The notes: generated by a model not told the origin, from the sequence alone. A stretch of DNA of 64,000 nucleotides from Mobiluncus sp034180645 (GCF_034180645.1 NZ_JAXFNY010000007.1:14824-78823); one strand, 5' to 3'; shown: positions 32,497 to 41,746, counted from the stretch's first letter. A program made the numbers and translations.

Positions 32497-34140
32497 TCAT
32501 TTTCTCGCGGCGACCGGGCGCGGTTGACGGGGAAAGAAAACAAAGACAACGGCCGCGACCAGGGCTATCGCCAGGAATCCGGCGGAACCCGCGAAAGACA
32601 GCACATAGCCGTGACTCCAGGCTTTCGCTAAAGTCAGATTCGCTCCAGGCACGGTAGCTTCCAACCCGGCGGTCGCCCCAAAGAACACTCCGGTGAGAAC
32701 AGCGGAACCGATGGCGGTAAAGATACGCTGGCCGGTTTGTTGGATGCCCCCGGCAATACTGCCTCGGGAGGGCGGGACTTCCAGCATCGCCTGCGTTTGG
32801 TTCGCCGAACCCATCGAGCCTGAGCCGAGCCCCAGTACCGCCAGCCCAATACTGATGAGCCACACAGAACCGCCGTGGGTAAACAGCACCGCCATAACCG
32901 CGGTCAACACCACCCCCACCAGCATTATCGCCAGCGACCAGGCCTGGATGACCCGGCCGTGCTTGATGGTCTGGCGCGCTACCGCGATGGAAGTCACACC
33001 GGACAGGATTGCGCCGGGCATCCCGCTGAGGCCCGCAATGAGCGCGGTTTGACCGAAGCCGTTTTGCAAGAACATGGCATTGATGGCGTACACTGAGGGC
33101 ACGCCCAAGAACTGGATAGCGCCAATCGCGCTGGCAAAGCTGTAGGAGGGAATTTTGAACAGCCGCAAGCTCACCATCGGGTAACGTCCCCGGGCCTCAT
33201 ACGCCCGCTCCCACCAGACCCACAGGACGAATACGGTGAGAGACGCGGGAATCAGGACGAAACGCCACAGCGATCCGGTGGTTACGAAAGGCAGCATAAT
33301 GCCGATAACCGCCGCCCCCAGCAGGATCATCCCCAGCGGGTCAAGGTCGACGCGGGGCCGCTTCGGGACTTTCTTGCCAGCTTTGACGGCCCGGGCGATG
33401 TCAGCTTCCAAGGCTTCAATGCGGGCGCGGCGGGCAAAGATTCGTTCCCGTTTAAACGGCAGCCACAGCAGCGCACAAATGACCCCAATCAGACCCAGCG
33501 GCAGGTTCAGGGAAAACGAGAGACGCCAGCCATTTTCCCGGCCAAAAATCGCAATCAGGATACCGGCCAGCATCGGGCCCAGAGCCACGGTAACGGACAC
33601 GACTAAACCCATCAGGGCGTAAGCCAGCGCGCGGGCTTGGCCGGAAAAATACTGCTGAATAATTCCCGCGGTCTGGGGACTATAAATACCGGCCGCGAAT
33701 CCTTGCAAGATTCGCATCCAGTCCAGCATCGACCCGGAAGTCGAGATGGCACACAGGAACGAGGACACGGAAAACAGCGCGAGGCCCAGGACAAACAGGA
33801 GCGAGCGGCCAAACAAGTCGCCAAGGCGTCCCATCGGCACCATCGACAGCCCGATAGCGAGGGCATACCCGGAAATGACCCATTGCACCTCTTGTGCACT
33901 GGCTCCGATAGAGTCGGGCAGCACCGCGAGGGCGACGTTCACGGTGGAGACTTGCAACAGGGTCAAAGCCAGTCCCATCAGGACCACGACCAGGATCAGT
34001 GAGGTGCGATATTTCTTGGAGGAACCGGGGACAGTGACAATCCGCGGGTCACCGTCATTGGTCTCGTGAGGAACCTGCGGACTGCTGTTTTCATCGAAGA
34101 GTTCGCCGTTTTCGCCGGGTACTTCAGTATTCTTTGCCAT
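32497..34140 (-). CDS. MFS multidrug exporter, DHA2 (14-TM, EmrB/QacA) family
   Basis: A 547-residue proton antiporter. Cytoplasmic ~45-residue acidic head, then 14 predicted membrane segments. Diagnostic motifs: LLQVSTVNVALAVLPDSIGA in TM1 (motif D1), WVISGYALAIGLSMVPMGRLGDLFGR (motif A, shown in the frame), and FAAGIYSPQTAGIIQQYF. Probable efflux of toxic hydrophobic compounds. ATG 34140 is chosen, since the frame upstream of it runs through the tRNA-Tyr gene. A paired MFS gene follows. Confidence 0.88.
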   Translation of the reverse strand: MAKNTEVPGENGELFDENSSPQVPHETNDGDPRIVTVPGSSKKYRTSLILVVVLMGLALTLLQVSTVNVALAVLPDSIGASAQEVQWVISGYALAIGLSMVPMGRLGDLFGRSLLFVLGLALFSVSSFLCAISTSGSMLDWMRILQGFAAGIYSPQTAGIIQQYFSGQARALAYALMGLVVSVTVALGPMLAGILIAIFGRENGWRLSFSLNLPLGLIGVICALLWLPFKRERIFARRARIEALEADIARAVKAGKKVPKRPRVDLDPLGMILLGAAVIGIMLPFVTTGSLWRFVLIPASLTVFVLWVWWERAYEARGRYPMVSLRLFKIPSYSFASAIGAIQFLGVPSVYAINAMFLQNGFGQTALIAGLSGMPGAILSGVTSIAVARQTIKHGRVIQAWSLAIMLVGVVLTAVMAVLFTHGGSVWLISIGLAVLGLGSGSMGSANQTQAMLEVPPSRGSIAGGIQQTGQRIFTAIGSAVLTGVFFGATAGLEATVPGANLTLAKAWSHGYVLSFAGSAGFLAIALVAAVVFVFFPRQPRPVAARK

Positions 34141-34191
34141 ATGTCGCCTGCGATTTCTGTGCCGTAAAAATAACCCAGAATAAAGTAATGG

Positions 34192-34273
34192 TGGCGGGTA
34201 AGGGATTCGAACCCCTGAAGCATTGCGCAGCTGATTTACAGTCAGTCCCCTTTGGCCACTCGGGAAACCCGCC
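34192..34273 (-). tRNA. tRNA-Tyr (GTA anticodon)
   Basis: 82-nt gene. Acceptor arms GGCGGGT/ACCCGCC (7 bp), D-arm CCCGAGTGG, anticodon arm CTGACTGTAAATCAG with GTA at 34237-34239, a long class II variable arm as expected for bacterial tRNA-Tyr, and the T-arm AGGGGTTCGAATCCCT. CCA is not encoded. Confidence 0.97.
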
Positions 34274-34325
34274 ATACGCCGAAAGCGCCCAACTAGACTA
34301 CCAGATACGCCGCTATTTTCGCAAA

Positions 34326-34354
34326 CGTCGCCCCTGGCGAGCGCAGGGGCGACG
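34326..34354 (-). terminator. Strong hairpin upstream of tRNA-Tyr
   Basis: Perfect 11-bp stem CGTCGCCCCTG with its complement, 7-nt loop, followed by TTTGCG on the minus strand. Would insulate tRNA-Tyr from murB transcription. Confidence 0.55.
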
Positions 34355-34386
34355 ATATTTTGCGGGATATAGGGGGAGTATAACCG

Positions 34387-34412
34387 GGTAGCTGCCATTA
34401 TTGGCAGCTACC
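34387..34412. terminator. 11-bp perfect hairpin
   Basis: GGTAGCTGCCA and TGGCAGCTACC around a TTAT loop. No U-tract, role uncertain. Confidence 0.4.
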
Positions 34413-34651
34413 GCCCAAATACCCCGGTTTATTGACAACCCTGGCGGGTATCCCCGGATTCTCACCGGCTTTGAAAACCGCTGAGGCATATGCATGAACG
34501 ACCGATTTCGAGTTGGAATCCGCAGTCACGCCCGTCGTTCCGTTTATAAAACTGCTGGTAGACGCATTTTCGAGTCGGGAGAGTGGCGCTCGGAGGCGGT
34601 GAAATCGGTCATTCGTGCTGGATAGTGCGAATCTAGGTGATTCGCAAAGTG

Positions 34652-35896
34652 CTACAAAATGACCGGCTCGGGAACCAGGGTAACCCCGTAAGCCCCCTGC
34701 ACCGCGGCGATGATATGGCTGGCCAGAGCCTGAATGTCCGCGGCCGTGGCGTTGCCGCGGTTTGTTAGCGCCAGGACGTGTTTCGTCGAGACTCCCGCGC
34801 CCGCTCCCGGCAGGGCAAATCCTTTCGTAATGCCGGAGTGCTCAATGAGCCAGGCAGCAGACAGTTTCACTCCCACCTCCCCGGCACGGCCCGGCAGCGC
34901 CGCCTCCCAGCGGGGAGCATTCTCCGTTAGATCCAAAGCTGCGGCCGCCTCGACCGGCAATATCGGATTAGTAAAGAACGACCCTACTGACCAGGTGTCA
35001 TGGTCGGACGGGTCCAAAACCATGCCTTTGGAATGCCGCAGTTCCAGCACTGCCGTGCGAATCTGGGCCGCCGGTACGACCGTGCCCATCGGTACTCCGA
35101 GTGCCGTCGCCAACTGGGCGTAACGAACGGGTGTGCCTCCGCCGCGGCGCAGCGCAAAATCGACTTCCAGCACAATCCACCGCCCGGTAGCAGGGTTTGT
35201 TCCGGGGCGCGCCGGCGCAAACCGTGACCGCCCCGAATCTGCCTCAGTCTGCAATCGAGACTGTTTTAGTAGGGAATCTCGGTAGCCGAAACGGAGGTCC
35301 GCGGCGCTCAAATACACTAGCCTGTTCTCCTGGCGGTCCCACGCCGTGACTCCCAGCAGGCAGTCCGCGACCTCCCCACCGTAAGCCCCAATATTTTGCA
35401 CGGGCGCCGCCCCAACCACGCCGGGAATCCCACTCAGCGCCTCCAGCCCGGAAAACTCTTGCGTCACGCAATACTCCACCAGCCGGTCCCAGGCCAGTCC
35501 CCCGGACACGCTGATAAATACGCACGAGGGCGTGGCGGCGGCAAGCTGCTGGGCTTTCGCCACGACCACGGCGGCATCACGAATGCCGCGAGACGCATCA
35601 GGGTGCAGCTCAGTGTCGGGTTCACGCCCCTGAGATGGTTGCTCCCCGCCAGCGCGTAGTTCACTGAACTCCTGCAGGGTCAACACCCGCACGTCCTCGC
35701 GACCGTCGCGGATCACCAATCCGGGAAACTCGCCGTCCACCGGCACCAGATTCGACCCTCCGCCCAGGAACAGCAGTGGCTCCCTGGCCGCATCAGCTTG
35801 AGCAATCGCCTGAATCAGCTCGTCGCGGCGTGTCCCCAGCAAAAATCGGCGCGCTTCTCCCCCCACGCGCAAAGTACACAAATCGCCCAATCGCAC
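34652..35896 (-). CDS. murB: UDP-N-acetylenolpyruvoylglucosamine reductase
   Basis: FAD enzyme making UDP-MurNAc for peptidoglycan. 414 residues, longer than most MurB because of a ~45-residue hydrophilic insert (about 75-125, with GGEQPSQGREPDTELHPDAS). Hallmarks: CTLRVGGEARRF, LFLGGGSNLVPVDGEFPGLV, LSGIPGVVGAAPVQNIGAYG (FAD site), FGYRDSLLK, the catalytic Ser in SVGSFFTNPIL and the C-terminal Glu in LVPEPVIL. GTG start with AAGGAG about 9 nt upstream. It lies 52 bp after the large membrane protein gene on the same strand. Confidence 0.96.
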   Translation of the reverse strand: MRLGDLCTLRVGGEARRFLLGTRRDELIQAIAQADAAREPLLFLGGGSNLVPVDGEFPGLVIRDGREDVRVLTLQEFSELRAGGEQPSQGREPDTELHPDASRGIRDAAVVVAKAQQLAAATPSCVFISVSGGLAWDRLVEYCVTQEFSGLEALSGIPGVVGAAPVQNIGAYGGEVADCLLGVTAWDRQENRLVYLSAADLRFGYRDSLLKQSRLQTEADSGRSRFAPARPGTNPATGRWIVLEVDFALRRGGGTPVRYAQLATALGVPMGTVVPAAQIRTAVLELRHSKGMVLDPSDHDTWSVGSFFTNPILPVEAAAALDLTENAPRWEAALPGRAGEVGVKLSAAWLIEHSGITKGFALPGAGAGVSTKHVLALTNRGNATAADIQALASHIIAAVQGAYGVTLVPEPVIL

Positions 35897-35948
35897 TGAT
35901 TACGTCTCCTTTATACCCAAATGCCGCCCCGGGTTCGAGCCGCGCCCC

Positions 35949-38636
35949 CTAGGGCAGTTCTTCGATTTCGGCTTCGTCCTCAACGAATTCTTCGTACTGT
36001 CTCGGGACGGGCCGCGGTTTGGCAAAGGTCGGTGGGTACACGGCCCGAGGGTCGATGGCCTCCTCGACCGCTTCCGCGTTCGCCGGGGTGTAAGGCTGGG
36101 GCGGACGGGAAACATTCGGCCCGGCGGGGTTCACAAGGCCGGGATTTTGGGGGAATCCCGGATTCGCTGGCGGAACTGGCTGGACGGGGTTGGCCGGCAC
36201 GCCCGGAACCTGCGGGCCGGGCTGACCCAAGTTAACTAGCGGGTGCAGGGACGGTGGCGACGCGGGAGCACCCACGGTGGAATAGCCTTCCATCGTTCGC
36301 GCCACAAAGGGATAACCCGGCACAGCCTGATGTTCTGGCACCCCAGGATTCGCCGGATCCACGTGATTCGCGGGATTGTTTAGCATCGGCGCGCCAACTC
36401 CGGCTGGGGCTCCGAGCCTGGCCGGATCCATCGGCGCACTTCCTGCCACCGGCGCACTAGGCTCCATGGGGGCACCGGGAATAGCTGGCGTAGTTCCCGC
36501 ACCCGGCCCCACTGGCGCACCGAAACCGGGAACCTCAGGTTCACCGGGCTGGCTGGCCAATGCTGCGTTCTGGGGCTCGCCGCCCGGCCAGTTATTCGCA
36601 GGATTCGCTTCACCGGTGCCCATCCCCCCGGGGGAAAGGGGGTCGCCAGGAACCGGGAACGCCCCGCCCTGCGGACCCACCGCAGACTGACAGGGGAACA
36701 TAGAGCCTTCCGGCCCTGCCCCGGAAACCGCCGCGGGATTCCCGGGAGCCTCCGAGGCTGCACCATTAGTCCCTCCCGCATCCAAGTAACCGTAAGGCTG
36801 CGGATTGGGAATAGTGGGCGCGCCGTTGGGCCAGCCCCAAGGATATGCACCGTAAGCCCCCGCCATGTTGGGATTCATCTGCCAATATCCCGCGTTGTAG
36901 CCGTAAGGATCATAGCCATATCCGCCGTAGGGGTCTGCGTATCCGGAATCCGCATACAAATCTGCATAAGGGTTCGACGTCCCGTAGCCGTAACCGTTCG
37001 CATAAGGCTGGGTGTAAGGGTCGGCTCCAAAATCTTCGTACGGGTTGGCGTAACCGCCGTAGGCATTCCCGTAGGGGTTGGCGTAGCCGTAAGGGTCGTA
37101 GGCATAAGGGTCGAAACCAAACGTTTTGATGGCAAGTTCCTGCATTTCCTTTTGTTTTTCCCAAGCCTTTTCCTGGCGCTCCATCTCATCTTTTTCTTTG
37201 TAGAACTCGTCCCATTCCTGCAAAGATTGGGAATCCAAGCCAACCGCAGTGTCGATGACGGACTGACCCAACAGGTGCGCCAAGCCCGAATCCAGAGGTT
37301 CGCCTTCCTCTGCCTGCCCTTCGGGCAGCCCGACTGTGTCCCCATGCTCACCGTCCTGGGCCAGCGCGGCATTGGGGTTCATCGGAATCAAGTTGGATGC
37401 CACACCCTCATTCAAAGCGACACGGTGTTCCACCAGTTCCCGTACAGCTTGGCGAATCTCTGCCAATCCCTTGCGTTCCTCCGGGGTCAATCCCACTCCT
37501 GCACGGGCAGCCAACTTGGACATATACGTGAAAGCCTGGGCGACTTCTTCGGGAGCCGAACCGGAACCGGGGGCGGTCAGCAGATCCTTTTGGGGATTTT
37601 CCAGCGTGGACACAAACAGATTTTTCCTTGGCTGGGGTATAGATCCCTTAATGAGTTCGTCCTCGTCATAGTCCAACATGTTCCGGAAATTTTCCAAGCT
37701 GAACAGATTCGGGTCGCGTTTTTCGCTCATCACCTTTTTTCTCAGCGCCGTCATGAGGCGTCGAGACGGATCCGTCTTGCGCATAAACCACCAGGTCGGA
37801 ATGCAGGCGAGAGCCAACGAACTCAGAGACACCACCCAACTCAACACCAGAGAGACGGCTGAGATAACGAACGGCCCGCTTTCGTATTGAAGTTGCGCCA
37901 GGAATTGCAGACACCGCGACACTCCCGCACCCAAAATAAACGTGGCGAATTTTTGCACATTGTTCAAGTCCTCGCGGCGCAGCGCCATATCCACCGCCAG
38001 CGGCACTCCCGGAACGGGATTCCGCCACGAAATGCGGTACTGGATATATACCGACATAGACAGGAAGATGATGCCTTCTATCAGGTAATACCCTGCCGCG
38101 GCCAGAATTTCTTCGCTCGAAACGGAGGCATTCGGCCTTTCGAACGCGATTCCGCCCACCACCATCATGATTTCGGTCGCTATCCAGATGAGGATATACA
38201 CAAGCCACGCCCACAACCGGAAGCGCGGGCTGATGACCCAGTTGCGATTCGGCAGCCAGTTCAGGGGCCGGGGAAACCACACGTGAACCATCAACAGGTA
38301 AGGCAATTGGAAAGCGACCCCCACCAACAGCACCAGCATGGTATTCATCGAGTTAAACGCGTTTTGCGTCAACAACCCGGAGTTGTACAAGCTGATGAGG
38401 GCAGCCGGGCTGAGCATTACGGTAATCAGGGCGAAAGACAGGGCGACACGGAAAGTCCACTCCATCTGGAGAATAGCTCGGCGGTGGTGCATTGGCATGG
38501 TTCGGGGAACCTGAGGCCGAAATGGAACCATGATGATAAAAATTGCCAGCATGATTGGCAATGGCCCGAACTTGGTAAAAATCTGGAATGCCCAGGCCAC
38601 CCCATTGGAGGGGAAGGTCAGCCATTCATCAAACAC
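35949..38636 (-). CDS. Large membrane protein with Tyr/Gly/Pro-rich disordered C-terminus, unknown function
   Basis: An 895-residue protein, no family recognised. Residues ~1-310 hold seven or so membrane segments. A charged cytoplasmic-looking region (~310-510) includes the coil WDEFYKEKDEMERQEKAWEKQ. Next come ~77 residues of Tyr/Gly repeats based on DPY/NPYG (genomic 36870-37110), then ~300 residues rich in Pro, Gly, Ala and Asn, ending in an acidic tail (EEFVEDEAEIEELP). The membrane part (LYNSGL..., FQLPYLL) faintly recalls YidC/Oxa1, but that is not secure. Start at GTG 38636 because GGGAAGG lies 7 nt before it; an upstream GTG at 38675 has none. Position next to murB hints at an envelope role. 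Confidence 0.6.
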   Translation of the reverse strand: MFDEWLTFPSNGVAWAFQIFTKFGPLPIMLAIFIIMVPFRPQVPRTMPMHHRRAILQMEWTFRVALSFALITVMLSPAALISLYNSGLLTQNAFNSMNTMLVLLVGVAFQLPYLLMVHVWFPRPLNWLPNRNWVISPRFRLWAWLVYILIWIATEIMMVVGGIAFERPNASVSSEEILAAAGYYLIEGIIFLSMSVYIQYRISWRNPVPGVPLAVDMALRREDLNNVQKFATFILGAGVSRCLQFLAQLQYESGPFVISAVSLVLSWVVSLSSLALACIPTWWFMRKTDPSRRLMTALRKKVMSEKRDPNLFSLENFRNMLDYDEDELIKGSIPQPRKNLFVSTLENPQKDLLTAPGSGSAPEEVAQAFTYMSKLAARAGVGLTPEERKGLAEIRQAVRELVEHRVALNEGVASNLIPMNPNAALAQDGEHGDTVGLPEGQAEEGEPLDSGLAHLLGQSVIDTAVGLDSQSLQEWDEFYKEKDEMERQEKAWEKQKEMQELAIKTFGFDPYAYDPYGYANPYGNAYGGYANPYEDFGADPYTQPYANGYGYGTSNPYADLYADSGYADPYGGYGYDPYGYNAGYWQMNPNMAGAYGAYPWGWPNGAPTIPNPQPYGYLDAGGTNGAASEAPGNPAAVSGAGPEGSMFPCQSAVGPQGGAFPVPGDPLSPGGMGTGEANPANNWPGGEPQNAALASQPGEPEVPGFGAPVGPGAGTTPAIPGAPMEPSAPVAGSAPMDPARLGAPAGVGAPMLNNPANHVDPANPGVPEHQAVPGYPFVARTMEGYSTVGAPASPPSLHPLVNLGQPGPQVPGVPANPVQPVPPANPGFPQNPGLVNPAGPNVSRPPQPYTPANAEAVEEAIDPRAVYPPTFAKPRPVPRQYEEFVEDEAEIEELP
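36870..37110 (-). repeat. Coding repeats: tandem Tyr/Gly/Asn/Pro (NPYG, DPYG) units
   Basis: About 77 codons with over a dozen degenerate units of the type [DN]PY[GAE] separated by YG or GGYA. DNA copies share TACGGCTACG-like words (seen on the plus strand as CGTAGGGGTT and CGTAAGGGTC), so the tract can change length by slippage. Confidence 0.75.
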
Positions 38637-38808
38637 TGCGACGCCTTCCCGCTGGTGAATCCAAATGCTGCCCACCGGGCAGATTGCTGAAAGTTTGCCG
38701 GCAACAGGCTTTCGGCCGTTTCCGTGGCAGCCTTCACAGGATTAGCTAGAGGCACACAGCAAAACTCGTCGCCATCCCGGAAAGCAACTATCATCAGATT
38801 TTACCCGT

Positions 38809-39852
38809 TTAATTCCCAGGATTGGAACTCTTGAGCCACAAATCGATTTGCTCCAGCAGTTTTGTCTTGGTTGGCGCACTGGCCAGCGAGGCACGGACAG
38901 AGCCTGCAGCCAGTTCGGCCAGCTCCCGGTCGGTAAACCCGGCGACCTGACGAGCAAATTCATACTGGTCCAACAGCCGAGACCGGAACAGCAGCGGATC
39001 GTCTGCCCCCAGCGCAACCGTAGCGCCGGCCTCAGTCAAGGTACGCAAGGGAACTTCGGCGAGCGTGGGATACACCCCTAGGGATACGTTCGAGGCTGGA
39101 CACACTTCCAGAGCTATACCGTGGTCGACCAGCGACTTCAGCAGGTCGGGTTGTTCCGCGGCCCTGACCCCGTGGCCCAGGCGGGCGGGATGCAGGTGGC
39201 GCACCACTTGGGCGATATGTTCCGGGCCGCGCAGTTCCCCGCCGTGGGGAAAGCTGGCCAGCCCCGCCCTCGCGGCGATGCGAAACGCCGGTTCAAAGTC
39301 AGGGGTGGAACCGGCACGTTCATCGTTGGACAGCCCGAATCCGATGACTTCCCCCGGCTGATCCCCGGCATAGCGAGAGGCTAAACGCGCCAAAGTCCGG
39401 GCATCCATCGGGTTGCGAGTGCGCGACGCCGCCACAATGACCCCGATTTCCACCCCGGTTGTGGCGGCGGAAACTTTCGCTTCGTCCAGGATGATTTCCA
39501 GGGCGGGAGTCAGCCCACCCACCCAGGGGGCATAAGACGTGGGGTCGACTTGTATTTCTAGACGCCGCGAGCCTTCCGCCGCGTCATCCTCGGCAGCCTC
39601 CCGCACAATGCGACGCATCACCGTTTCGCAGCGCACCAAGGCTCGTGCCAGGTCATAGGAACGTTGAAAACGGAACCAACCACGCTCGTCAGCCGGGACG
39701 TGCAGGGGGTCGCCTTCCCCCATAAAGCGCGGCAGACGCTGCTGAGTTTCCCGAGCCAACTCCAGCAGGGTCTGGGGACGCATCGCCCCGGTAAAGTGCA
39801 GGTGTAGATGCGCCTTGGGCAAAGCCCGCAAATCCCGCTTCAGTTCACTCAC
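38809..39852 (-). CDS. add: Adenosine deaminase family protein
   Basis: A 347-residue zinc amidohydrolase converting adenosine to inosine. Zinc ligands in PKAHLHLHFTGA; ASFPHGGELRG carries the catalytic His-Gly-Glu (Gly in place of the common Ala before Glu); HPARLGHGV holds the third zinc histidine; CPASNVSLG and ALGADDPLLF (zinc Asp pair) complete the site. All catalytic groups are present. GTG start with no Shine-Dalgarno and TAGATT 7 nt upstream, so probably leaderless. Could be adenine deaminase, which shares the fold. Confidence 0.88.
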   Translation of the reverse strand: MSELKRDLRALPKAHLHLHFTGAMRPQTLLELARETQQRLPRFMGEGDPLHVPADERGWFRFQRSYDLARALVRCETVMRRIVREAAEDDAAEGSRRLEIQVDPTSYAPWVGGLTPALEIILDEAKVSAATTGVEIGVIVAASRTRNPMDARTLARLASRYAGDQPGEVIGFGLSNDERAGSTPDFEPAFRIAARAGLASFPHGGELRGPEHIAQVVRHLHPARLGHGVRAAEQPDLLKSLVDHGIALEVCPASNVSLGVYPTLAEVPLRTLTEAGATVALGADDPLLFRSRLLDQYEFARQVAGFTDRELAELAAGSVRASLASAPTKTKLLEQIDLWLKSSNPGN

Positions 39853-39859
39853 GGTTACT

Positions 39860-39865
39860 AATCTA
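39860..39865 (-). promoter_or_regulatory. -10 element of probable leaderless add transcript
   Basis: TAGATT, 7 nt, then the GTG at 39852. Confidence 0.4.
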
Positions 39866-39917
39866 GGGGTTTTTCCCGCCGGAAAAAACTTCGCCCCCAG
39901 CCCCCGGGTTTCCGGGA

Positions 39918-40769
39918 CTAATATCCCGCCATTTCTTCCAGACGCTTTATCCTCTGATCCATCGGGGGGTGGGTCGAAAACAGGTTACGCGCCCGAAACG
40001 GGTGGGCAATCATCATGGCGGACACGGTTTGACGCTGCGGAGTGGGCGTCAACGGGGCGCGAGCCACCCCGGTTTCCAGCTTCTTGAGCGCCGAAGCCAG
40101 CGCCAGCGGGTCATTAGCCAGGCGCGCACCGTCCTCGTCCGCATCAAACTCGCGAGTCCGGGAAATACTCAGCTGAATGAGTGAAGCCGCGATAGGTGCC
40201 ACCAAGGCGAGCAACAGACCGGCAATCACCCCCCCGTCTTCACGGTCGCGCCCTCCAAAATACAGGGCAAACTGGGCTATAGACGTGATGACTCCGGCCA
40301 AACCAGCCGCCACCGAGGACGTGAGAATATCCCGGTTGTACACGTGCATGAGTTCGTGACCCAGCACGGCCCGCAGTTCGCGCGGCTCCAGAATGTCCAG
40401 AATGCCCTGGGTGACGCACACCGCCGCGTGCTGCGGGTTGCGTCCGGTCGCGAAGGCGTTGGGAGTTTGGGTCGGGGCAATGTACAAGGCCGGCATGGGC
40501 TGGTCAGCTTGCTGGCACAAGCCCTGCACCATCGAGTACAGTTCGGGGGCTTGCTGGGGGGTGAGCGGCTGGGCGTTCATGGCACGCAAAGCGATTTTGT
40601 CAGAGTTCCAATAGCCCACCGCGGTTTGAATCAGGGCGATGGCCCCGAACACGATAATCCACGTGCGGTTTCCGGTGCCGCCCGCTAACAGGGCGCCGAT
40701 TGCCAACAGTACCATCCACAGCACTCCCAGCAGCACTGCGGTTTTCAAGCCATTGAAATGTTTCTTCAC
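39918..40769 (-). CDS. htpX: Membrane zinc metalloprotease HtpX (M48B)
   Basis: A 283-residue quality-control protease of the inner membrane. Two N-terminal membrane segments (about 10-29 and 35-53), zinc motif LGHELMHVYNRDI (HELMH at about 138-142), two further segments, and the third ligand Glu in SRTREFDADEDGARL. FSTHPPMDQRIKRLEEM ends the protein as in the family. GTG start with TACAAT exactly 6 nt upstream and no ribosome-binding site. Confidence 0.95.
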   Translation of the reverse strand: MKKHFNGLKTAVLLGVLWMVLLAIGALLAGGTGNRTWIIVFGAIALIQTAVGYWNSDKIALRAMNAQPLTPQQAPELYSMVQGLCQQADQPMPALYIAPTQTPNAFATGRNPQHAAVCVTQGILDILEPRELRAVLGHELMHVYNRDILTSSVAAGLAGVITSIAQFALYFGGRDREDGGVIAGLLLALVAPIAASLIQLSISRTREFDADEDGARLANDPLALASALKKLETGVARAPLTPTPQRQTVSAMMIAHPFRARNLFSTHPPMDQRIKRLEEMAGY

Positions 40770-40775
40770 GCTTTG

Positions 40776-40781
40776 ATTGTA
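40776..40781 (-). promoter_or_regulatory. -10 element of leaderless htpX transcript
   Basis: TACAAT, 6 nt, then the GTG at 40769. Confidence 0.5.
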
Positions 40782-40839
40782 ACGATAAGTGAGCTAAATC
40801 TCGCCGGGAAGTCTCCACCTACGGTACGAATTTTCCGCG

Positions 40840-41739
40840 CTATTTATTGTTTTTCGCGCCCTCCGGGGAGGCTCCGGGCGAGACAGCTTCGGTAGCAGGC
40901 GGCGGTGTCTGGGGCTGCTGGTCGCTCGGAGGCGGCTGGTTGGTCGGGGGCCGGGCCGTCTTGGTCGCGCGAGGCAGCTGATTGAGGCCCGGGTTGGAAA
41001 AAGTCTTAATCCGGCTCACGGGGAAATAGCGCAGCACAGTGCGGCCCACGATTTGTTCCTCGTCCACGAAACCGTGGTTGTTGTCGTCCTGATGGTAGCG
41101 GGAATCCCCGGAATTATCGCGGTTGTCCCCCATCACCCAATACTTGCCGGCGGGCACGGTCACATCAAAAGACACCGGTATCGTGTTCGCGCCCTTCTTC
41201 ACATAGGGTTCCGCCACGACCTTGCCGTTAACCTCAATCTTATTTTGGACATTGCAGCAGGTCACGTGGTCCCCGCTAACTCCAACGACCCGTTTGACCA
41301 GGTATCCCCCGGGATATTCGGGTTTCAGCTGCAACACCCGCAGCCCTTTATCGAGGGCCTGTCCGAAGGCGGTAGCGGCAAAACCGGTGGGGTTGTCGTT
41401 CTTAAACTCGTCAGGCAGCCAGTTGTGGCGATCCTCGAACACTACGATGTCGCCGCGCTCAATTGGCTGAAAGTTCTTCATTTTCGAAACAAAAATCCGG
41501 TCGCCCTTCATCAGGGTATTTTCCATTGACTCGGAAGGAATCACGAAAAATTGAAAAACAAACGCTTTGGCCAGCGCCATTAAGACAACAGCGACGACCA
41601 CCCCCACAACCAAGTCCACCCACCACGGCGAGTTCTTAGTCCTTTTGTGGTGAGTGCGCGACAGTGCAGCCTCGGGGGTCGCTGCGGCGCGTTCGGCGGG
41701 GTCCCCAGTGTCCCCGGTCAGCTGCGTCTTTTTTCTCAC
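40840..41739 (-). CDS. lepB: Signal peptidase I
   Basis: A 299-residue membrane protease that removes signal peptides on the outer membrane face. One membrane segment (VDLVVGVVVAVVLMALA); catalytic Ser in FVIPSESMENTL; catalytic Lys in YLVKRVVGVSGDHV; MGDNRDNSGDSRYH is box E. A Pro/Gln-rich C-terminal tail (~60 residues) is an unusual addition. GTG 41739 is chosen: it has TAGGAT 7 nt upstream (probably leaderless), although AGGA could also serve as a ribosome-binding site. Divergent from the SDR gene. Confidence 0.95.
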   Translation of the reverse strand: MRKKTQLTGDTGDPAERAAATPEAALSRTHHKRTKNSPWWVDLVVGVVVAVVLMALAKAFVFQFFVIPSESMENTLMKGDRIFVSKMKNFQPIERGDIVVFEDRHNWLPDEFKNDNPTGFAATAFGQALDKGLRVLQLKPEYPGGYLVKRVVGVSGDHVTCCNVQNKIEVNGKVVAEPYVKKGANTIPVSFDVTVPAGKYWVMGDNRDNSGDSRYHQDDNNHGFVDEEQIVGRTVLRYFPVSRIKTFSNPGLNQLPRATKTARPPTNQPPPSDQQPQTPPPATEAVSPGASPEGAKNNK

Positions 41740-41746
41740 GTCCTCA

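Larger units (their letters stand above)
34274..34651. other. Intergenic region with several hairpins between murB and tRNA-Tyr
   Basis: No gene recognised. Besides the two strong hairpins listed separately, a 7-bp hairpin (34627-34645) lies just after murB, and GACCGATTTC (34500-34509) has a perfect inverted copy at 34601-34610 about 90 bp away. TTTCGAGT also occurs twice between those arms (near 34506 and 34568). Confidence 0.45.

Noticed and set aside
34450..34500. A TTTTCAAAG loop between CGG and CCG arms on the minus strand, like a tRNA-Sec or (plus strand) tRNA-Ser(TGA) anticodon arm
   Set aside because: No acceptor stem, D-arm or T-arm can be fitted around it on either strand.
35920..35945. 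GGTTCGAGCC near the murB start as a tRNA T-arm
   Set aside because: No other tRNA arms nearby, and the stretch runs into coding sequence.
35949..38636. Calling the large membrane protein a YidC/Oxa1 insertase
   Set aside because: Only short patterns match; the conserved arginine groove and cytoplasmic hairpin are not evident.
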